Positions 6,647 through 13,027 of a DNA stretch of 17,792 bases are shown here, in pieces. A program made the position numbers and the translations under genes. The number at the start of each line of letters is the position of its first letter. Positions within the stretch are counted from its first letter, which is position 1. This stretch comes from Chromatiales bacterium (GTDB lineage: Bacteria > Pseudomonadota > Gammaproteobacteria > SZUA-152): NCBI GenBank assembly GCA_026999335.1, contig JALTPW010000876.1, positions 1 through 17,792 of the forward strand, in the 5' to 3' direction. The notes under the pieces were generated by a model. It made no database searches. It saw only the letters and a program-made list of their open reading frames with translations, and was not told where the DNA came from.

Positions 6647-7699
6647 TTGGACAATGCCTCTGCTCGACCTTCCCCGTGCCTCCCCGATTGGCCCCGCGCC
6701 CTGGGCACCCCGCAGGCCAGTGCGCAAATGCGCGCCTGTCCTGAAGATTTTTGTGTCGACGAGTTGCGCGACGGTGAGCCGGACGGTGAGGGTGAGCACC
6801 TGTTGCTGCACATCCGCAAACGCAATCGCAATACCGACGAGGTGGCCCGTGCCCTGGCGCGCTGTGCCGGGGTGCGTGCACGTGATGTGAGCTATTGCGG
6901 TCTGAAGGATCGTGTGGCGGTGACGACGCAGTGGTTCAGCGTGTGGCTGCCGGGCAAGCCGGATCCGGACTGGTCACCCATTCTCGATGAAAATCTTGTG
7001 CTACTGGGGCAGGCCCGTACCCGCCGTAAGTTGCAGCGCGGAGGTCTGCGGGGTAACCGGTTTACTTTGTTACTGCGAGAGGTGCAGGGAGATTGCGAGG
7101 CATTGGAAAAACGTCTGGCGGTCGTTGCCGAACACGGTGTGCCCAACTATTTCGGTGAGCAGCGTTTTGGCCGTGAGGGCAGCAATCTTGCTGCCGCCGA
7201 GGCCATGTTTGGCGGGCGGCGGGTGAAGGATCGTCATCGCCGCGGCTTGTATCTCTCCGCTGCTCGTTCACTACTGTTCAACGAGGTGCTGGCGGCGCGG
7301 GTACGTGATGCCAGCTGGAACCGGGCGTTGCCGGGTGAGGCCTTGCAACTGGCTGGCAGCCGCAGTTTTTTTGTCGCAAATGAAATCGATGATGAGATTG
7401 CCGCCCGTCTGGCTGGCAGCGACGTGCTGCCCAGCGGGCCGCTGTGGGGCAGGGGTGAGTTGCCGTCAATGGCTGCCGCGCGGGCGGTGGAAGAGGCGGT
7501 TTTGGTCTCTCACGGTGATTTCCGTGAGGGATTGGAAAAGGCAGGTCTGAAACAGGAACGTCGTGCCCTGCGTCTGCCGGTGGTGGACTTGCGTTGGCAA
7601 TGGTTGGATGGCAGGCAAGACCTGCAACTGATCTTCAGTCTGCCTGCCGGTTGCTATGCCACGGCAGTGTTGCGGGAATGGGTAATACCCACAATGTAG
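6647..7699 (+). CDS. truD: tRNA pseudouridine(13) synthase TruD
   Basis: Converts uridine 13 of tRNA(Glu) to pseudouridine. The 350 residues match the family length (E. coli about 349). Diagnostic segments are CPEDFCVDE (31-39), GLKDR (85-89) with catalytic Asp88, and NYFGEQRFG (167-175). The start is TTG with TAAGGA 6 bases upstream; beginning at the next Met would cut into the first conserved block. In related bacteria truD lies between ispF and surE. Here it is separated from ispF by repeats and from surE by a minus-strand mcp-smr block. It converges with the chemoreceptor gene, with an 89-base gap. Confidence 0.95.
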   Translation: MDNASARPSPCLPDWPRALGTPQASAQMRACPEDFCVDELRDGEPDGEGEHLLLHIRKRNRNTDEVARALARCAGVRARDVSYCGLKDRVAVTTQWFSVWLPGKPDPDWSPILDENLVLLGQARTRRKLQRGGLRGNRFTLLLREVQGDCEALEKRLAVVAEHGVPNYFGEQRFGREGSNLAAAEAMFGGRRVKDRHRRGLYLSAARSLLFNEVLAARVRDASWNRALPGEALQLAGSRSFFVANEIDDEIAARLAGSDVLPSGPLWGRGELPSMAAARAVEEAVLVSHGDFREGLEKAGLKQERRALRLPVVDLRWQWLDGRQDLQLIFSLPAGCYATAVLREWVIPTM

Positions 7700-7788
7700 T
7701 GGTTTTCCTGGTCGCGATGAATCTTCCGCCAGGATGATTGCGGCCTGGGTGGCCATTCCTACGTATTGGTGACCTCGTAACAGAGCCG
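7700..7788. repeat. REP-like sequence between convergent truD and mcp
   Basis: The minus-strand reading contains GTAGGAATGGCCACCCAGGC with short imperfect palindromes (GGCC...GGCC, CCTGG...CCAGG). It recalls the GTAGGAGCGGGCCATGCCCG repeat at 17684-17709. The position between two converging genes suits a REP or weak bidirectional terminator, but no clear T-tract terminator is visible. Confidence 0.35.
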
Positions 7789-9471
7789 TCAAACCTTGAA
7801 TTGTCCCACGATGCCCTGCAGATCCGTGGCCATGTGCGCCAGATCCTGACTGGCGGCTGCGGTGTGTTCCGCGCCCGTGGCAGTCTTTCCGGCGATGTCG
7901 TTGATCTGCACGATATTGCGGTTGATCTCTTCCGCGACACAGCTTTGTTCCTCCGCTGCGCTGGCGATCTGACCATTCATATCGTTGATATGTGCCACGG
8001 CGTCGCGGATTTCGGTGAAGGTGGTATCCGCCGCCGTTGCCTGGGTCACCACCGATTGAACCTGCTCTCGACTCTCTGTCATGACCTGCACGGCCGCCTG
8101 CGAGACCGACTGGAGGCTATTGATCATCTGGTTGATCTCTTCCGTGGACTGCTGGGTACGGCTGGCCAGGGTTCGCACCTCATCGGCCACCACGGCGAAA
8201 CCGCGACCCTGTTCGCCAGCGCGGGCGGCCTCGATGGCCGCGTTCAGTGCCAGTAGGTTGGTCTGCTCGGCGACGCCTCTGATGACGTCGAGGACACCAC
8301 TGATCTCTCCGCTGTGTTGCTCCAGTTGTTGCACGGTTTCCGCACCACGTTCGATGCGTGAGGCCAGTTGCTGGATGTTCTGGATAGTTCCTTCGATGAT
8401 CCGCCGGCCGTTGTCCGTATCCCGGTAGGTGTTTTCAGCCGCCTCGGCGGTCACGGTGATGTTATTGGCCACTTCCTGCACGGTGACGGTCATTTGGTTC
8501 ATGGCCGTGGCCACCTGTTCCGTCTCGGATTGCTGCTGCTGGATGCCTTCACGGGTCTGGGCGGTCACGATGGACATTTCCTCCGCCGCGGCGGAGAGCT
8601 GTTGCGTGGTCTCGCCAATGTGGGAGATCATTTCCAGCAGGCGTGCGTGCATCGCCTGTGCAGACGCCTTCAGCGAGCCGATTTCATCCCGTCCGTCGCG
8701 GCCTTGGGATTGCTGGCGCAGATCACCGCTGGCAATGGCCCCCAATCCCACGCTCACCTGTGACAGGCGTTGCGTGATGTTGCTGGTGATCCGCCAGCTC
8801 AAGGCAAGGCCGGCGAGTAGCGCCACCACGGTGATGACGATCAGGGTACTGAGTGCGTTTTGCTCCTGCTGCTCGGCGTGCAGGGCGGCCTGTGCGGTGA
8901 AGTTGCTGATCGTGTCGAGCAGGATGTGGAGATTTTTGTCCAACTGGTCTTCTTCCATTTCTACACGTTTGACCAGTGCTTCAGCATCCGCGATGTTGCC
9001 CTCGTGGAGGAGAGTAAAGACCGTCTGCACATGTTGGGCGTAATTGACGTGTTCATCCTCGATGCTTTTCAGTGCCATTGCCACCTGGGCGAATTCTGCC
9101 TGTTCTTTTGCGTTGAGGCCCTCCTGTGTTTCGGCCAGCTGTTGACCCTCGCGTATTTCCTCTTCGATTTTGTGGTTGAAGGCCTCGAAACGCTGCATTT
9201 CCTCCTTGAAAAGGCTCATGTTTTTCTGCAATGCCCCGCTGAAGCGCAGGGCCCGTTCGAGATGCAGAGCCTGCTGCAACTGGTGTTCGGTGATATTGGT
9301 GACCTTGGTCGTCAGGGGGATGTCGGCTTTGGTGATGGTCTGGAGACTGGCGCCGATCTGTGTCATGGCGTAGATACCGTACAGAGAGCTGCAGGCGAGC
9401 AGTAGCAGGAGGATGCCTGCATTGCCGACAATCTTCATCCTGACCGGGAGATTGCTAAGGAAAGTATTCAT
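7789..9471 (-). CDS. Methyl-accepting chemotaxis protein
   Basis: Transmembrane chemoreceptor that signals to CheA/CheW. Start choice: the longer frame begins at 9486 but has no ribosome site, whereas the ATG at 9471 has GAGGT 8 bases upstream, giving 560 residues. Counting from 9471: a first membrane helix (about 15-35), a periplasmic helical ligand region (about 40-205, resembling the four-helix-bundle MCP type), a second helix (about 209-227), a HAMP region, and a long cytoplasmic coiled coil. The signalling tip is EQTNLLALNAAIEAARAGEQ (about 402-421), followed by GRGFAVVADEVRTLA. It ends in GQFKV, with no CheR/CheB-docking pentapeptide. The ligand is unknown. A near-perfect sigma-28 promoter lies upstream, tying it to the flagellar regulon. 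Confidence 0.93.
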   Translation of the reverse strand: MNTFLSNLPVRMKIVGNAGILLLLLACSSLYGIYAMTQIGASLQTITKADIPLTTKVTNITEHQLQQALHLERALRFSGALQKNMSLFKEEMQRFEAFNHKIEEEIREGQQLAETQEGLNAKEQAEFAQVAMALKSIEDEHVNYAQHVQTVFTLLHEGNIADAEALVKRVEMEEDQLDKNLHILLDTISNFTAQAALHAEQQEQNALSTLIVITVVALLAGLALSWRITSNITQRLSQVSVGLGAIASGDLRQQSQGRDGRDEIGSLKASAQAMHARLLEMISHIGETTQQLSAAAEEMSIVTAQTREGIQQQQSETEQVATAMNQMTVTVQEVANNITVTAEAAENTYRDTDNGRRIIEGTIQNIQQLASRIERGAETVQQLEQHSGEISGVLDVIRGVAEQTNLLALNAAIEAARAGEQGRGFAVVADEVRTLASRTQQSTEEINQMINSLQSVSQAAVQVMTESREQVQSVVTQATAADTTFTEIRDAVAHINDMNGQIASAAEEQSCVAEEINRNIVQINDIAGKTATGAEHTAAASQDLAHMATDLQGIVGQFKV

Positions 9472-9479
9472 GAATTGTG

Positions 9480-9484
9480 ACCTC
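9480..9484 (-). promoter_or_regulatory. Ribosome binding site deciding the mcp start
   Basis: GAGGT on the minus strand, 8 bases before the ATG at 9469-9471. The upstream in-frame ATG at 9484-9486 overlaps this site and has no Shine-Dalgarno of its own. Confidence 0.65.
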
Positions 9485-9513
9485 ATAATTCATATTCACA
9501 TTTGTGTATTTGT

Positions 9514-9540
9514 TTATCGGTTGGCAGGGTTCGATCTTTA
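9514..9540 (-). promoter_or_regulatory. Sigma-28 (FliA) promoter of the chemoreceptor gene
   Basis: On the minus strand TAAA (9540-9537) is followed after exactly 15 bases by ACCGATAA (9521-9514). The enterobacterial FliA consensus is TAAA-N15-GCCGATAA, so only the first base of the -10 differs. Transcription would begin about 35 bases before the ATG at 9471. Chemoreceptor genes are classic sigma-28 targets. Confidence 0.75.
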
Positions 9541-9595
9541 GACTGAAAAAAGTAGGGTTTTGTGTCTGGCGGGGGGATCAGCCGGATGGGTGTTT

Positions 9596-9615
9596 TTTTT
9601 CCGCGCCCGGAAAAA
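9596..9615. repeat. A/T-armed hairpin between smr and mcp
   Basis: TTTTTCCG (9596-9603) pairs with CGGAAAAA (9608-9615) around a 4-base loop. T residues precede it on the plus strand. It may act as a weak end signal for the minus-strand smr transcript, but lacks a standard downstream T tract in that direction. Confidence 0.35.
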
Positions 9616-9633
9616 TGGCGTGTCTTTCTCGTG

Positions 9634-9658
9634 GCCAGCAAGGACGCGGCTTGCTGGC
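9634..9658. repeat. 9-bp perfect hairpin GCCAGCAAG/CTTGCTGGC
   Basis: Perfect inverted repeat at 9634-9642 and 9650-9658 with loop GACGCGG, about 95 bases beyond the smr stop on the minus strand. No T tract. It could be a REP-type palindrome or a 3'-end stabilising structure. Confidence 0.4.
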
Positions 9659-9752
9659 AGATGAGCGGCAGCAGATTGCCCAGAATAAATGGAAGCCCCT
9701 ATAAATAACTTTGCAGATGGCCGGGTGTTTTTTGGGAAAAGATGTGTCTGTG

Positions 9753-10289
9753 TTAGCGGTTTCGGCGCAGCAGTACATACAATGCGCCGGCACCGCCGTG
9801 ACGGGGCTGGGCGCTGTGAAAGGCCAGCACGCGGGGTTCGTCCCGCAGCCAGTGATTGAGCTGGGTTTTGAGAACCGGCTGGCCGGAGCGATACCCCTTG
9901 CCATGTACGATCAGTACGCAGCGGCGACCGGTCTGTTGTGCATCCTGCAGAAAATCATTCAGTGCCGAACCGGCTTCCGTAATCGTGTGGCCGTGTAGAT
10001 CCAGCTTGCTCTCTGCGGAGATTTCGCCCTGTTGTAGTCGTTGCAACTGGCGTTGCTGCAGGCCGTCCCGGCTGAAGTGGAGCAATTCATCCGCTGTCGT
10101 GGCGGTGACGTTTTCCCGCTCGATAAAGTGTGTTGCAGGGCGTTGGTCGTCATCCCGGGTTTTAGGGTGTGGTGATACGGTGACCTTGACGGGCGTGATA
10201 CGTGGTTCTGCCGCTAGCGGTTTTACGTCCGACATCAGCTGCCTGAACAGGTCTTCATCATTGTTCCCGGTGGTTTTTTTCTTTGTCAT
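9753..10289 (-). CDS. Smr-domain endonuclease-like protein
   Basis: A 178-residue protein with a variable N-terminus and a C-terminal Smr domain (about 90-175). LDLHG is at 96-100, VHGKG at 128-132 and the HGG...YVLL end near 164-173. Smr domains are nucleases; E. coli SmrB cleaves mRNA between collided ribosomes and SmrA is a paralogue. The N-terminal DEDLFRQLM and the RDGLQ segment resemble both, so I do not choose between them. I place the start at 10289 (MTKKKTT). The open frame extends to 10442, but that part is read through the dispersed repeat at 10340-10605, with identical residues at the other repeat copy. No strong ribosome site is visible. Confidence 0.85.
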   Translation of the reverse strand: MTKKKTTGNNDEDLFRQLMSDVKPLAAEPRITPVKVTVSPHPKTRDDDQRPATHFIERENVTATTADELLHFSRDGLQQRQLQRLQQGEISAESKLDLHGHTITEAGSALNDFLQDAQQTGRRCVLIVHGKGYRSGQPVLKTQLNHWLRDEPRVLAFHSAQPRHGGAGALYVLLRRNR

Positions 10290-10339
10290 CGTTGTGCTTG
10301 CAAGGGAAATTAATGGTGGAAAATGTGAATATAGCGGGC

Positions 10340-10605
10340 TTTTTTTATTCGTCCCGTTTTTTAAGGTTAAAACCACCGCCTTTAGGCGGTCAAATTTATC
10401 CGTGCCGTTTGTTGTCTGGGTTGTGTTGAAGATGTGTGGCAAGTTATTTCGGTCGTTTTGGTAGGATGCTGGTGAGCGGTAGCGAAGCGCATCGTTGGTG
10501 TTATCACGTTCTGGGTGCGGGTGATGACAGGCGTCACCGTTCTTGATCGATGCGGTGCGTGCAACTCACCACATACGGATTGTCGAGAATCATGGCAGGG
10601 CTGGG
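10340..10605 (-). repeat. Dispersed ~265-bp repeat, copy A
   Basis: The minus-strand reading aligns over its whole length, with several small gaps, to the plus-strand sequence 15071-15339. Both begin with CCCAGCCCTGCCATGATT and continue through CGCACCGCATCGATC, CCCAGAACGTGATAAC and CTACCGCTCACCAGCATCCT. Both then reach the hairpin ACCGCC-TAAA-GGCGGT and GACGAATAAAAAA. One reading frame is open for more than 70 codons in both copies and keeps a PERDN-ND--RYRSPASY motif. No protein family is recognised. The terminal hairpin resembles the TTTA-loop hairpin at 6400-6415, suggesting IS200/IS605-type mobility, but no transposase is present. Confidence 0.75.
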
Positions 10606-10626
10606 TAAAACGGATCGACCCGTATG

Positions 10627-10671
10627 CGGACTTTCAGTCCGAAAAACTAACCCACTCGCTTTCGCGGGTGG
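10627..10671. repeat. Paired hairpins with TTC/TTTC loops
   Basis: CGGACT-TTC-AGTCCG (10627-10641) is followed by CCACTCGC-TTTC-GCGGGTGG (10652-10671, one G-T pair). The layout, with CTAACCCAC before the second stem, mirrors the right side of the mini-element at 6466-6520. With the hairpin at 10375-10390 this would delimit a non-autonomous element of about 300 bases. Confidence 0.5.
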
Positions 10672-10738
10672 TTGTTGGGTCTGAATGAATACTTGAGCCA
10701 GCCCCGTCCCTTTGGCGTCACTTGACGTGCCTGTTGTT

Positions 10739-10784
10739 GGTGCAAACCTTCACCATAGCCGATGAGCTATGTGCAGTTTGTGCC
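10739..10784 (+). other. Two-tier stem-loop upstream of surE
   Basis: An outer stem GGTGCAAAC (10739-10747) pairs with GTTTGTGCC (10776-10784), including two G-T pairs. An inner perfect stem CATAGC/GCTATG (10754-10759, 10766-10771) has a 6-base loop. It is followed by TTCTTT. It could be a terminator protecting surE from upstream transcription, a palindromic repeat or an RNA element. It matches no riboswitch I know. Confidence 0.4.
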
Positions 10785-10856
10785 TTCTTTAGAGGGGGTA
10801 AGTCCGGCGATCAGGCTAAAATGCCCAGAATAAATACAGAAAACAATGAAGTCCCC

Positions 10857-10862
10857 TATAAT
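10857..10862 (+). promoter_or_regulatory. surE promoter -10 box, possibly leaderless transcript
   Basis: A perfect TATAAT ends only 8 bases before the ATG at 10871, and no Shine-Dalgarno occurs between them. Normal spacing from a -10 would put the transcript start at or next to the ATG. No good -35 is seen at 17 bases. The motif CCCCTATAA with nearby TGCCCAGAATAAAT is duplicated at 9677-9704. Confidence 0.5.
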
Positions 10863-10870
10863 ACCCGCCC

Positions 10871-11617
10871 ATGAGAATTCTGTTGAGCAATGATGACGGC
10901 TACCAGGCGCCGGGCCTGCGTTGCCTGGCCGCCACCCTGGCGCCGTTGGGCGAGATCCGCGTGGTCGCCCCGGATCGCAATCGCAGTGCGGCGAGTAATT
11001 CCCTGACCCTGGAAAACCCTATCCGTGCCTGGTATGGCGACGACGGCGTGGTGCGTGTGGATGGCACGCCCACTGATTGTGTACACCTGGCCATCACCGG
11101 ACTGTTGGACGAGGAGCCGGACATGGTCATTGCCGGTATTAACGCCGGTTCCAACATGGGTGACGATGTGATCTATTCCGGCACCGTGGCAGCGGCCATG
11201 GAGGGGCGTTTTCTCGGCCTGCCGGCTATCGCCGTGTCGCTGGTGGGTGAGGAGCTGCGCTATTACGATACCGCAGCAAAGTCGGTAGTACAGCTGTTGG
11301 CACTGTTGCAAAATGATCCGTTGCCGGCGGACACGATCCTCAACGTCAACGTGCCCGACATACCCTGGGAGGCCATCGAGGGTTTCGAAGCCACCCGACT
11401 TGGGCGGCGCCACAAATCCGAGCCGGTGGTGAAGATGCAGGATCCGCGCGGCCGCGATATTTACTGGGTGGGGCCCGCAGGTGCCGAGCAGGATGCCGGC
11501 CCCGGCACCGATTTCTTCGCCGTGCGCAATAACTGCGTCTCACTGACGCCACTGCATGTGGATCTCACACGCTATCGCGCCCTCGACCAGGTGGCGAATT
11601 GGCTGGAGGGCCTGTGA
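10871..11617 (+). CDS. surE: 5'/3'-nucleotidase SurE
   Basis: Divalent-metal-dependent phosphatase acting on nucleoside monophosphates, with activity on short polyphosphate in E. coli; stationary-phase survival protein. The 248 residues are full length. The metal site is intact: Asp8 and Asp9 in SNDDG (6-10), Ser39 in DRNRSAAS (35-42), and Asn95 in GINAGSNMGDD (89-99). The ATG at 10871 gives the standard N-terminus MRILLSNDDG. The stop overlaps the proposed GTG start of pcm, and the genes continue to nlpD and rpoS in the classical order. Confidence 0.96.
   Translation: MRILLSNDDGYQAPGLRCLAATLAPLGEIRVVAPDRNRSAASNSLTLENPIRAWYGDDGVVRVDGTPTDCVHLAITGLLDEEPDMVIAGINAGSNMGDDVIYSGTVAAAMEGRFLGLPAIAVSLVGEELRYYDTAAKSVVQLLALLQNDPLPADTILNVNVPDIPWEAIEGFEATRLGRRHKSEPVVKMQDPRGRDIYWVGPAGAEQDAGPGTDFFAVRNNCVSLTPLHVDLTRYRALDQVANWLEGL
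11605..11609 (+). promoter_or_regulatory. Ribosome binding site deciding the pcm start
   Basis: GGAGG lies within the last codons of surE, 4 bases before GTG at 11614. This favours the GTG over the upstream TTG at 11599 and the downstream ATG at 11641. Confidence 0.55.
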
Positions 11618-12273
11618 AGCAGAATCGCAGCGGTATCGGCATGACCTCTCAGCGTACCCGCGACCGCTTGGTGCGGCGTTTGGCGGATGAGGGCATCAAG
11701 AATCAGCAGGTGTTGGAGGTGATCCGCAATACGCCCCGGCACCTGTTTGTCGACGAGGCCCTGGCCAGTCGATCCTACGAGGATACCGCGTTGCCCATCG
11801 GCTTCGGCCAGACCATCTCCCAGCCTTACATCGTGGCGCGCATGACCGAGGCCTTACTGGATGCTGGCATGCCGAACAAGGTACTGGAGGTGGGTACCGG
11901 TTCCGGCTATCAGGCGGCTATTCTTTCGCCGTTGGTGGGCGAGGTGTATACCGTGGAGCGTATCCGTCCGTTGCTGGATCAGGCGCGGCAGCGTTTTTTT
12001 GACCTCAAACTCAACAATATCCGCTGCAAGTATAGCGACGGCAGCTGGGGCTGGCCGGAGGCCGGACTCTTCGACGGCATCATTGCCACCGCGGCGCCGC
12101 AACAGGTGCCGGATGCGTTGCTGCAGCAACTGGCGCCCGGCGGGCGACTGGTGGTGCCGGTGGGGGGGCGTGGTGCACAGACGCTGATCCTGATTACCCG
12201 TACCCTCGATGGCTTTGCACAGCAGACGCTGGATCGGGTGAGTTTCGTGCCCATGTTGAGTGGCACACAGTAA
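11614..12273 (+). CDS. pcm: Protein-L-isoaspartate O-methyltransferase
   Basis: Repairs isoaspartyl damage in proteins by SAM-dependent methylation. With the GTG start the protein has 219 residues. GFGQTISQP (63-71) and the SAM-binding motif VLEVGTGSGYQ (90-100) are typical of PCMT, and the C-terminal FVPML block is also present. The GTG overlaps the surE TGA (GTGA) and has GGAGG just upstream, so it is likely translationally coupled. The ATG at 11641 would match the shorter E. coli N-terminus and cannot be excluded. A repeat of about 110 bases separates it from the yqaA-like gene. Confidence 0.94.
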   Translation: MKQNRSGIGMTSQRTRDRLVRRLADEGIKNQQVLEVIRNTPRHLFVDEALASRSYEDTALPIGFGQTISQPYIVARMTEALLDAGMPNKVLEVGTGSGYQAAILSPLVGEVYTVERIRPLLDQARQRFFDLKLNNIRCKYSDGSWGWPEAGLFDGIIATAAPQQVPDALLQQLAPGGRLVVPVGGRGAQTLILITRTLDGFAQQTLDRVSFVPMLSGTQ

Positions 12274-12290
12274 TTGATTTCAATGGATTT

Positions 12291-12404
12291 TTTGCCACGG
12301 AGACAAGGGAATCACAGAGAACGGGCGAGGTTATTCCGGTGCCAGTCGGAATGACGACTTCTATCATCGCTATTCTCCATATCCCCCGTGTCTCTGTGGT
12401 GAAA
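12291..12404. repeat. CCACAGAG-type intergenic repeat, copy 2 (paired ends)
   Basis: Starts TTTGCCACGGAGACAAGGGA and ends with the roughly inverted CCCCCGTGTCTCTGTGGTGA at 12382-12401. A REP-like piece TTCCGGTGCCAGTCGGAATG lies in the middle (about 12333-12352). The arms can pair imperfectly, so the whole may be a small MITE. Related copies are at 2971-3007 and 17733-17765. It fills the gap between pcm and the yqaA-like gene. Confidence 0.55.
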
Positions 12405-12432
12405 TAAATATGAAAACCGCAAAAGGCCCCCA

Positions 12433-13005
12433 ATGAAACTTTTTTCCCGTTTGTACGAACGCGTCATGCACTGGGCGGAGCACCGACATGCACCGTGGTA
12501 TCTGGGTGGGCTAAGCTTCGCCGAGTCCTCCTTTTTCCCCATTCCGCCTGACGTGATGCTGGCGCCCATGGCCCTGGCGCGCACTGACCGGGCCTGGCGC
12601 TTTGCCTCCATTACCACCATTTTTTCGGTGTTGGGCGGCATGCTGGGCTATCTCATCGGCTACCTCGCCTTCGGCCAGATCGAGCCCTGGCTGCAGACCT
12701 CCCAGTACTGGGATCGCTATCAGCAGGCCGTGGCCTGGTTTGATGAGTGGGGCGTATGGGCCATCTTCATCGCCGGTTTTTCGCCGATTCCTTACAAGAT
12801 ATTCACCATTGCCGCCGGTGCCATTTCCATGGCCTTCCTACCCTTTGTGCTGGCCTCGGTGGTGGGGCGCGGGGCGCGCTTTTTCCTCGTCGCCGGGCTG
12901 ATGAAATGGGGAGGAAAAAACATGCAAGAAAAGCTGCATCGCTACGTGGATTTCCTGGGCTGGCTGGTGGTCGCGTTGGTGATCCTGTTCATCATCCTGT
13001 ACTGA
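12433..13005 (+). CDS. YqaA-type DedA/VTT-domain membrane protein
   Basis: A 190-residue inner-membrane protein of the YqaA branch of the DedA/SNARE-associated (VTT) superfamily. It shows the re-entrant GLSFAESSFFPIPPD segment (about 26-40), the helix SVLGGMLGYLIGYLAFG (about 64-80), and the second conserved loop FIAGFSPIPYKIFTIAAG (about 113-130), followed by GRGARFF (about 147-153). A last hydrophobic helix is at about 172-190. DedA relatives are implicated in lipid scrambling or proton-linked transport; the role of YqaA is unknown. A YqaA gene between pcm and nlpD is seen in several gammaproteobacteria, so this is ordinary synteny. The ribosome site is weak (AAAGG, 12420-12425). Confidence 0.82.
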   Translation: MKLFSRLYERVMHWAEHRHAPWYLGGLSFAESSFFPIPPDVMLAPMALARTDRAWRFASITTIFSVLGGMLGYLIGYLAFGQIEPWLQTSQYWDRYQQAVAWFDEWGVWAIFIAGFSPIPYKIFTIAAGAISMAFLPFVLASVVGRGARFFLVAGLMKWGGKNMQEKLHRYVDFLGWLVVALVILFIILY

Positions 13006-13027
13006 CGCCTGCACCCGGGTATATTCC

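Larger units (their letters stand above)
10290..10870. other. Repeat-bearing gap between divergent smr and surE
   Basis: This 581-base gap has no credible gene. From left to right it holds the smr start region, a dispersed repeat (10340-10605), two hairpins with TTC/TTTC loops (10627-10671), a larger two-tier stem-loop (10739-10784) and the surE promoter. Short open frames inside the dispersed repeat are discussed under the repeat. Confidence 0.6.

Noticed and set aside
10290..10442. N-terminal extension of the Smr protein to 10442
   Set aside because: The extra 51 residues are encoded by dispersed repeat copy A, and the same residues occur at copy B, which is not followed by smr. The SmrA/SmrB-like start begins at MTKKK.
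10600..10870. Riboswitch upstream of surE
   Set aside because: The stem-loop at 10739-10784 does not show the conserved core of any riboswitch class I know, and the -10 box lies downstream of it.
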